This document shows, in pieces, positions 7,942-13,938 of a stretch of DNA of 31,399 bases (position 1 is the stretch's first letter; the number at the start of each line of letters is the position of its first letter). The notes beneath the pieces are model-generated. The model worked only from the letters and a program-made list of their open reading frames with translations. It was not told where the DNA came from and made no database searches. Origin of the DNA: Burkholderia sp. (GTDB lineage: Bacteria; Pseudomonadota; Gammaproteobacteria; Burkholderiales; Burkholderiaceae); assembly GCA_030151225.1 (NCBI GenBank), contig JASLEG010000014.1, forward strand, positions 1-31,399, read 5' to 3'. The translations under genes and the position numbers were made by a program.

Positions 7942-7978
7942 TGTCGGCGGCGATCAACCGCGTGTCGGGTTTTGCACA
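7942..7978 (+). promoter_or_regulatory. Tandem 21-bp half-sites upstream of fdhA, candidate GbdR-type operator
   Basis: TGTCGG at 7942 is followed by N8, AA at 7956-7957, N5 and a second TGTCGG at 7963. The two halves are therefore exactly 21 bp apart, two helical turns on one DNA face. A further TGTCGC occurs at 7929. A -10-like TACCCT at 8001-8006 lies downstream so that the second half would abut the -35, as expected for an AraC-family activator. The same layout recurs before the dipeptidase gene and before the binding-protein gene. The family rule TGTCGC-N8-AA-N5 is known for ArgR of Pseudomonas. Assignment to GbdR is inference. Confidence 0.6.
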
Positions 7979-8085
7979 CCGCCCGCCCCGTGCGGCGGAC
8001 TACCCTCTGGAGGCTTGCTGCCCGACCCGCGCGCGGCCGCGCCGGGCGCAGTGCAGCTCGAGCCAGACAGACAGGAGACACAACC

Positions 8086-9282
8086 ATGAGCAGCAATCGA
8101 GGAGTCGTGTATCAGGGCCCAGGCAAGGTCGAGGTGCAGAAGATCGACTATCCGAAGATGGTCGACCCGAGCGGGCGCAAGATCGGCCACGGCGTGATCC
8201 TGAAGGTGGTCAGCACGAACATCTGCGGCTCCGACCAGAACATGGTGCGCGGCCGCACCACGGCACCGGTCGGCCTCGTGCTCGGCCACGAGATCACCGG
8301 CGAGGTGATCGAACTCGGCGCGGACGTGGAAACGCTGAAGCTCGGCGATATCGTCACGGTGCCGTTCAACGTGGCCTGCGGGCGCTGCCCGATGTGCCGC
8401 GAGCAGAGCACGGGCGTGTGCCTGAACGTGAATCCGGCGCGCGCCGGCGGTGCCTACGGCTACGTGGACATGGGCGGCTGGATCGGCGGCCAGGCCGAAT
8501 ACGTGCTGGTGCCGTATGCCGACTTCAACCTGATCAAGTTCCCGGACCGCGATCAGGCGATGGCGAAGATCCGCGACCTGACCTGCCTGTCCGACATCCT
8601 GCCCACCGGCTACCACGGCGCGGTCACGGCCGGCGTGAAGCCGGGCTCGACCGTCTACATCGCCGGCGCGGGCCCGGTGGGGATGGCGGCGGCGGCCTCG
8701 GCGCGCCTGCTCGGCGCGGCGGTCACGATCGTCGGCGACATGAACGCGGAGCGTCTCGAGCACGCGCGCAAGGTGGGCTTCGAGACGGTGGACCTGTCGA
8801 CGGACACGCCGCTCGGCGAGCAGATCGCCCGGATCGTCGGCAAGCCCGAGATCGACTGCGCGGTGGACTGCGTGGGCTTCGAGGCACACGGCCACGGCTC
8901 GGAAGGCAGCGCGGTGGAGGCGCCGGCCACGGTGCTGAACTCGCTGATGGACATCGTGCGCCCGGCCGGCGCGATCGGCATCCCGGGCCTGTACGTGACC
9001 GACGATCCGGGCGCGAAGGACAAGGCCGCGCAGCACGGCAGCCTGAGCATCCGCTTCGGCCTGGGCTGGGCGAAGTCGCACACCTTCCATACCGGCCAGA
9101 CGCCGGTGCTGAAGTACAACCGCAACCTGATGCAGGCGATCCTGTTCGACCGCCTGCCGATCGCCGAGATCGTCAACGTGACGGTGATCTCGCTCGACCA
9201 GGCGCCGGAAGGCTATCGGAAGTTCGATGGCGGCGCGCCGCGCAAGTTCGTGATCGATCCGCACGGCCTGATCGCGGCCTGA
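8086..9282 (+). CDS. fdhA: Glutathione-independent formaldehyde dehydrogenase FdhA
   Basis: This zinc-dependent, NAD-linked medium-chain dehydrogenase oxidises formaldehyde to formate without glutathione, with NAD tightly bound in the characterised Pseudomonas putida enzyme. It has 398 residues, the family length. Catalytic zinc ligands are Cys47 (NICGSDQ), His68 (LGHE) and Asp170, and the structural zinc is held by Cys98, Cys101, Cys104 and Cys112. The Rossmann motif GAGPVG is at 194-199. The ATG at 8086 has AGGAG 9 nt upstream. Formaldehyde is released by the mono-oxygenase and the demethylases of betaine catabolism, so the gene fits the adjacent gbc/dgc block. The tandem operator candidate before it supports shared control. 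A strong terminator follows. Confidence 0.93.
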   Translation: MSSNRGVVYQGPGKVEVQKIDYPKMVDPSGRKIGHGVILKVVSTNICGSDQNMVRGRTTAPVGLVLGHEITGEVIELGADVETLKLGDIVTVPFNVACGRCPMCREQSTGVCLNVNPARAGGAYGYVDMGGWIGGQAEYVLVPYADFNLIKFPDRDQAMAKIRDLTCLSDILPTGYHGAVTAGVKPGSTVYIAGAGPVGMAAAASARLLGAAVTIVGDMNAERLEHARKVGFETVDLSTDTPLGEQIARIVGKPEIDCAVDCVGFEAHGHGSEGSAVEAPATVLNSLMDIVRPAGAIGIPGLYVTDDPGAKDKAAQHGSLSIRFGLGWAKSHTFHTGQTPVLKYNRNLMQAILFDRLPIAEIVNVTVISLDQAPEGYRKFDGGAPRKFVIDPHGLIAA

Positions 9283-9321
9283 CGGCGGCTCGCACGCCGC
9301 GCTTCACCGCACCCGGCATGC

Positions 9322-9354
9322 ACGGCCCGCGCTTCGGCGCGGGCCGTCTTGCTT
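9322..9354 (+). terminator. Intrinsic terminator after fdhA
   Basis: A perfect 11-bp GC-rich stem (9322-9332 with 9337-9347) is closed by a TTCG tetraloop and followed by CTTGCTT. It lies 39 bp after the fdhA stop and separates it from the convergent TPR/GT9 gene. Confidence 0.8.
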
Positions 9355-9379
9355 GACGGGCGCGCGCGGCTCAGGCCGC

Positions 9380-10645
9380 TCAGGCCGCGAACTCGCGTGC
9401 CGCCAGCGCCTCGGCGGCGGCCGCCACCGGCGCGTCCCACGCGCCGAGCGCGGGCTGCCGGAACAGCCGCATCGATGGATACCACGGCGTGTAGTCGACG
9501 TGATCGAGCCAGCGGCTGTCGCCGGCCTTCGACAGCAGCAGCCACACCGGCCGACCCAGCGCGCCGGCCAGATGTGCCGCGCCGGTGTCGATCGACACCA
9601 GCAGGTCGAGCCGGTCGAGCACGGCGGCGGTGTCGGCGAAGCTGCGCAGCGCGGGCGCGAGATCCACGATGCCGTGGCGCGCGATGGTGGCGCGCTCGGC
9701 CTCGCTCTGCTCGCCCACCTGCAGCGAATGGAAGCGGCAGCCCGGCTGCGCGAGCAGGGGGCCGAGCGCGTCGAGCGAGATCGAGCGATACGGCTCGTGG
9801 CGCACCCCCGAGTTGCTGCGCCACACCAGCCCCACGCGCAACGGGCCCGGCGCCTCGAGCGTGGCGCGCACGGCATCGGGCAGCGCGGCGGCCGGCGGCG
9901 CCTCCAGATACGGCGTGTCGAAGCGCGGCTGATAGGGCGTGCTCTGGTAGCGCGCGAACAGATTGAACAGCCAGGTCACGCAGTCGCATTCCTCGGCCAG
10001 CGCGCCGACGTTCGGGCCGGTTTCGTGCAGATGGCCGCCGGTCGGCAGGATGCCGCGCGCGGCGTCGGGCACCTGCACGGTGATCGAGGCCGCGCCTTCC
10101 TGCTGCAGGCACCGCAGGTAGCGCGCGTGCATGAACAGGTCGCCGGCGCCGCCTTCCATCATCACCAGCACGCGCTTGCCGTGCACCGGGTCGTGATGGC
10201 CGAGGAACTTGCGCTCGGCCCATTCGAAGCGGCCGCCGTGCCCCGGATACAGCGTCTCGACGATGGTGCGCCGATGCGGCACGTCGCGCAGCTCGCGATA
10301 GAGCCGGTGCGCGTCGCGATAGCGGCCCTGGCCGTAGCGGGCCACGGTCTGCTCGAAACGGATCACGTAATGGTTGGGATCGCCGCCGAGGCCGGCCTCG
10401 GCGCGCGTGAGCAGCGCGTCGGCCTCGGCGAAGCGGCCGAGGTAGTTCATCTCCACGCCGGCCAGCGCCAGCGCGAACGGCGCGCCCGAGGCACGGGCCG
10501 CGGCGGCCACGCGTTCGGCCTGCTCGATGGCGGCGGCCGCGTGGCCGGCCTCGCGCAGCCGGCGTGCGAGGGCGAGCGCGGGCTCGCCGTGCGGATCGTC
10601 GAGGTAGGCGAGATAGGCGCTCGCCAGCGCAGCGTCGTGTTGCAC
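9380..10645 (-). CDS. TPR protein with a C-terminal GT9/heptosyltransferase-like domain
   Basis: The protein has 421 residues. The N-terminal part (about 1-145) is Ala/Arg/Glu-rich and helical, with repeats such as GRFAEADALLTRAEAG and GRYRDAHRLYRELRD that look like tetratricopeptide units. From about 155 a glycosyltransferase-like fold begins (RVLVMMEGGAGDLFMHARYL). It has a strand-loop GPLRVGLVWRSNSG near 268 and the nucleotide-sugar site VSIDTGAAHLAGALGRPVWLLL near 350, as in family 9 heptosyltransferases. The start is a GTG with no good ribosome site. The gene lies 61 bp behind gbdR on the same strand and may be co-transcribed with it. Its substrate is unknown, and similar TPR/GT9 proteins are often linked to flagellin or surface glycosylation. 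I see no direct tie to betaine metabolism. Confidence 0.8.
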   Translation of the reverse strand: MQHDAALASAYLAYLDDPHGEPALALARRLREAGHAAAAIEQAERVAAAARASGAPFALALAGVEMNYLGRFAEADALLTRAEAGLGGDPNHYVIRFEQTVARYGQGRYRDAHRLYRELRDVPHRRTIVETLYPGHGGRFEWAERKFLGHHDPVHGKRVLVMMEGGAGDLFMHARYLRCLQQEGAASITVQVPDAARGILPTGGHLHETGPNVGALAEECDCVTWLFNLFARYQSTPYQPRFDTPYLEAPPAAALPDAVRATLEAPGPLRVGLVWRSNSGVRHEPYRSISLDALGPLLAQPGCRFHSLQVGEQSEAERATIARHGIVDLAPALRSFADTAAVLDRLDLLVSIDTGAAHLAGALGRPVWLLLSKAGDSRWLDHVDYTPWYPSMRLFRQPALGAWDAPVAAAAEALAAREFAA

Positions 10646-10706
10646 GTTCGGTCCGGTCGGTGGGGCGGCGCGCCGCCGCCCGCTCCCGGCCGAACCGCGG
10701 GCGGGA

Positions 10707-11732
10707 TCAGGCGTGCAGCGCGAGCACCGGTTGCGATGCGCCGATCGGCAGCATCGGTTGCGCCAGCGGCGCGACCTGCTTGCGGCGTTCGCGGGTCGGT
10801 GCGGTGCCGAACGCGTCGCGATAGCTCTTGCTGAAATGGCAGGCCGACTGGAAGCCGCACGCCATTGTAATGTGCATGATCGACATGTCGGTCTGCAGCA
10901 GCAGCTCGCGCGCGCGGCGCAGGCGCAGGGTGAGGTAGTAGTGGGTGGGCGTCATGCCGAGATGCTCGCGGAACAGGCGCTGCAGCTGGCGCTGCGACAT
11001 GTTCGCGAGTCGGGCCAGCTCCTCGCGCGAGAGCGGCTCCTCGATGTTGTTCTCCATCAGCGCGATCACCTCGAACAGCGACTTGTTCGCCGAGCCGAGT
11101 CGCGCCACCAGCGGCATGCGCTGCTGGGCGCTGGTGTCGCGCACGTGTTCGACGATGAACTGCTCGGCGATCTGCGTGACGCGCGCGGTGCCCACGCGCG
11201 GCGCGATCAGGTTCAGCATCATGTCGAGCGGCGCCACGCCGCCCGTGCAGGTGATGCGATCGCGGTCGATCACGAACAGTTCCTTGAGGAAGCGCGTGTC
11301 CGGGAATTCTTCCTTCAGCGCCGACATGTTTTCCCAGTGGATCGCGCAGGCATAGCCCGACAGCAGGCCGGCCTTGGCCAGCGCGTAGGTGCCCGTGCAG
11401 AGGCTGCCGAGCGCCACGCCGCCGCGTGCGAAGCGGCGCAGCGTGGCCAGGTGCTCGGCGGTGGTCGCGCGCTGCACGTCCACGCCGCCGCACACGAAGC
11501 TCACGTCGGGTTGCCCGATCGAGTCGGCCGGCACCGTGTCGACGGACAGGCCGTTGCTGGCCGTGACCAGGCCGCCCTGCGGCGACACCACCGACCAGCG
11601 GTACAGCGTCTGACCACTCAGGTAATTGGCCATCCTCAGCACCTCGATCGCGTTCGTGAACGCGATCATGGTGAAGTTCGGCAGTGGAACGAACGCGAAG
11701 TGGGATAACGTCGCGGTGCGATCGGGGGACAT
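10707..11732 (-). CDS. gbdR: GATase1-like/AraC-family (GlxA-type) regulator, GbdR type
   Basis: This is a transcription activator of the betaine/dimethylglycine regulon. It has 341 residues, with the ATG at 11732 chosen because AAGGAA lies 8 nt upstream. Residues about 10-195 form the DJ-1/PfpI-like effector domain, with Cys112 in GSLCTGTYALAKAGLL at the nucleophile-elbow position. The AraC DNA-binding domain covers about 215-318, with helix-turn-helix elements near 236-257 and 285-305 (MACGFQSACHFSKSYRDAFG). It faces the dipeptidase-dgc-gbc block across a 520-bp gap. In Pseudomonas and Burkholderia GbdR responds to glycine betaine and dimethylglycine. Burkholderia species carry more than one GlxA-type paralogue (GbdR1, GbdR2, SouR), so the exact name is inferred from gene neighbourhood. 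Confidence 0.82.
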   Translation of the reverse strand: MSPDRTATLSHFAFVPLPNFTMIAFTNAIEVLRMANYLSGQTLYRWSVVSPQGGLVTASNGLSVDTVPADSIGQPDVSFVCGGVDVQRATTAEHLATLRRFARGGVALGSLCTGTYALAKAGLLSGYACAIHWENMSALKEEFPDTRFLKELFVIDRDRITCTGGVAPLDMMLNLIAPRVGTARVTQIAEQFIVEHVRDTSAQQRMPLVARLGSANKSLFEVIALMENNIEEPLSREELARLANMSQRQLQRLFREHLGMTPTHYYLTLRLRRARELLLQTDMSIMHITMACGFQSACHFSKSYRDAFGTAPTRERRKQVAPLAQPMLPIGASQPVLALHA

Positions 11733-12252
11733 GGGGGCGTTCCTTGAATCGGGAATCGGCGCGCTGGGGAACACGGCGGGGCTATTGTGGAATCCGGCGC
11801 AACAACCATGCCATACGGCTAAACCCTGATCGCGCCGTGGGGCGGGGCTTCGCAACGCTTGTTGCAGCGCACCGTCGCGGGGAGCGCTGCACCGCGCTGA
11901 ATCGCGCCGGGCGCGGCTGGCACCGCCGCGGTGCCGCCGCGAGAACCGGCCGACAGGCACCGCTCTCGGGGCTAACCCGGAGGCGCCCCGATCTGCCTGA
12001 AAGCGACGCCGGGCTTGCCTGCCGGCGACGGCCGCGAGCCGACTTGTACAAAACGGACGCGCATGTCGGAAAAGGCAAAGAAAGCGTCTGAATTCATCAA
12101 TCGGCCAAAAATCCGAACGACAAGAATAGAGCCGTCGGCAGCCACTGGAAAATCCCGGCTCAAACCCTTGCAGGACGGGGGTTTCACGGAAACGGTGGCG
12201 CCCGGATCGCCCGACCGATCGCCCACACATACGCGCCAATCTGGAGAAACAC
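11733..12252. other. 520-bp divergent intergenic region gbdR / dipeptidase
   Basis: I see no gene here. The gbdR-proximal half is GC-rich and without obvious symmetry. The dipeptidase-proximal half becomes A-rich (12064-12130) and holds the palindrome TTGTACAA at 12044-12051, the tandem operator candidate at 12064-12100 and an AAGAAT at 12122-12127 that could be a -10. From there the leader to the dipeptidase ATG would be about 120 nt. No riboswitch-like fold was recognised. Confidence 0.5.
12064..12100 (+). promoter_or_regulatory. Tandem 21-bp half-sites upstream of the dipeptidase-dgc-gbc block, candidate GbdR operator
   Basis: TGTCGG at 12064 is followed by N8, AA at 12078-12079, N5 and a second half CGTCTG at 12085, which has its own AA at 12099-12100. 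Both half-sites therefore satisfy YGTCKG-N8-AA and are exactly 21 bp apart. A -10-like AAGAAT starts 37 bp after the beginning of the second half, almost the same offset as at fdhA. The site is next to the regulator gene whose family uses this layout. Confidence 0.62.
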
Positions 12253-13224
12253 ATGAGCACGCTGCATCAGGACAGCATCATCATCGACGGCCTGAACATC
12301 TCGAAGTTCGATCGTTCGGTCTTCGAGGATATGCACAAGGGCGGCGTGACGGCCGCGAACTGCACCGTGTCGGTCTGGGACAGCTTCATCAAGACGGTCG
12401 ACAACATCGGCACGATGAAGAAGCAGATCCGCGAGAACAGCGAACTGCTCACGCTGGTGCGCACCACCGACGACATCGGCCGCGCCAAGCGCGAGGGCAA
12501 GACGGGCGTGATCCTCGGCTTCCAGAACGCGCATGCGTTCGAGGACAACCTCTCCTACATCGAGGCGTTCGCCGACATGGGCGTGCGCGTCGTGCAGCTC
12601 TGCTACAACACCCAGAACCTGGTCGGAACCGGCTGCTACGAGCGTGACGGCGGCCTGTCCGATTTCGGCCGCGAAGTGATCACCGAGATGAACCGCGTGG
12701 GCATCATGGTCGACCTCTCGCACGTGGGCGGCAACACCTCGTCGGAAGCGATCGCGTTCTCGAAGAAGCCGGTCACCTATTCGCACTGCCTGCCCTCGGG
12801 CCTGAAGGAACATCCGCGCAACAAGAGCGACGACCAGCTGCGCGAGATCGCCGACGCCGGCGGCTTCGTGGGCGTGACGATGTTCGCGCCGTTCCTCGCG
12901 CGCGGCATCGACGCCACGGTGGACGACTACATCGAGGCGATCGACTACGTCGTGAACCTGATCGGCGAGGATGCGGTGGGCATCGGCACCGACTTCACGC
13001 AGGGCTACAGCACCGAGTTCTTCGACATGCTCACGCACGACAAGGGACGCTATCGCCGCCTCACGAACTTCGGCAAGGTGGTGAACCCCGAAGGCATCCG
13101 CACCATCGGCGAATTCCCGAACCTGACGGCCGCGATGGAAAAGGCCGGCTGGAAGGAGTCGCGCATCCGCAAGATCATGGGCGAGAACTGGGTGCGCGTG
13201 TTCAAGGACGTCTGGGGCGCCTGA
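12253..13224 (+). CDS. M19 renal-dipeptidase-family protein of the betaine locus, with degenerate metal site
   Basis: The protein has 323 residues and the TIM-barrel signature of membrane dipeptidases: DLSHVGGNTSSEAI with His157, SHC with His178, HPRN at 187-190 and GIGTDF with Asp247. Three usual zinc ligands are absent. The HxD motif after the first strand is Leu14-Asn-Ile16 (IDGLNISKF), and the Glu of the EG(G/A)HA segment is Gln91 (FQNAHAF). A normal binuclear zinc site is therefore unlikely, and dipeptidase activity is doubtful. The homologous position next to dgcAB is kept in Pseudomonas (PA5396 type), which argues for a role in betaine or dimethylglycine use, not yet defined. The ATG has GGAG at normal spacing. 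It is probably the first gene of the long operon ending at gbcB. Confidence 0.85.
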   Translation: MSTLHQDSIIIDGLNISKFDRSVFEDMHKGGVTAANCTVSVWDSFIKTVDNIGTMKKQIRENSELLTLVRTTDDIGRAKREGKTGVILGFQNAHAFEDNLSYIEAFADMGVRVVQLCYNTQNLVGTGCYERDGGLSDFGREVITEMNRVGIMVDLSHVGGNTSSEAIAFSKKPVTYSHCLPSGLKEHPRNKSDDQLREIADAGGFVGVTMFAPFLARGIDATVDDYIEAIDYVVNLIGEDAVGIGTDFTQGYSTEFFDMLTHDKGRYRRLTNFGKVVNPEGIRTIGEFPNLTAAMEKAGWKESRIRKIMGENWVRVFKDVWGA

Positions 13225-13347
13225 GCCGCACCGAGCCCGCCACTTTCCCCTTTATCGATCCGCACCACGCGCCCGCCATCCGCATTCGGGCGCGCGGGCG
13301 AAGTCGCGCCCGCCAACGGGCGCCTTGCCTTACCCACGGAGTCAACG

Positions 13348-13890
13348 ATGCAACCGCAACTGCCGATCGACGTCGATCCGAACACCGGTGTCTGGACCAC
13401 GGACGCGCTGCCGATGCTGTACGTGCCGCGCCACTTCTTCACCAACAACCACGTCGCGGTGGAAGAGGCGCTGGGCGAGGAAGCCTATGCCGAGATCCTG
13501 TACTAGGCCGGCTACAAGTCCGCCTACCACTGGTGCGACAAGGAAGCCCCGGTGCACGGCATCCAGGGCATGGCGGTGTTCGAGCATTACCTGAACCGCC
13601 TGTCGCAACGCGGCTGGGGCCTGTTCAGCATCATCGAGGCCGATCCGGTCAACGCGCGCGCCCGCATCGAGCTGCGCCACTCGTCCTTCGTGCTGCAGCA
13701 GCCCGAGAAGATCGGCAAGCTCTGCTACATGTTCGCGGGCTGGTTCGCCGGCGCGATGGACTGGGTCAACGACACGACGCCGGAAGGCAAGGGCGCGCCG
13801 CGCGCGTTCTCGAAGGAAGCGCAGTGCGCCGGCGAGCACCACGACCATCACGGTCACTGCGTGTTCGAAGTGTCGCCGATCGCTGCCTGA
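13348..13890 (+). pseudogene. DUF5943/V4R-like betaine-locus gene interrupted by an in-frame TAG
   Basis: From the ATG at 13348 (GGAG 6 nt before it) the frame runs 52 codons to TAG at 13504-13506. It then continues open in the same frame to TGA at 13888-13890, 180 amino-acid positions in all counting the TAG. Homologues next to dipeptidase and dgcA genes (PA5397 type) span the whole stretch. The TAG follows EAYAEILY and precedes AGYKSAYHWC, and one base change from GAG would restore Glu. No frameshift is needed, so a single substitution or a base-call error is the simplest reading. The downstream part could be made separately from GTG at 13552, which has AAGGAAG 5 nt upstream. The tail has C-x3-HHDHHGHC (160-171), likely metal binding. 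Family naming is from memory. The function is unknown, with a possible link to dimethylglycine demethylation. Confidence 0.8.
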
Positions 13891-13938
13891 TTGTTTACAG
13901 AAAACCAATACGACTGAGCACGCCAGAGGTCGCCCGCA

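Noticed and set aside
12015..12647. A + strand frame starting in the gbdR/dipeptidase gap
   Set aside because: It continues out of frame through the dipeptidase gene with Arg/His-rich sequence. It is a shadow.
13294..13313. GC-rich hairpin between the dipeptidase and DUF5943-like genes as an attenuator
   Set aside because: Only a 7-bp stem, no T-run, in locally very GC-rich DNA. Chance folding is likely.
13504..13506. Pyrrolysine at the TAG codon, attractive because methylamine pathways use it
   Set aside because: Pyrrolysine decoding needs pylT/pylS genes unknown in Burkholderia, the position is Glu or similar in the family as I recall it, and nothing else here suggests recoding.
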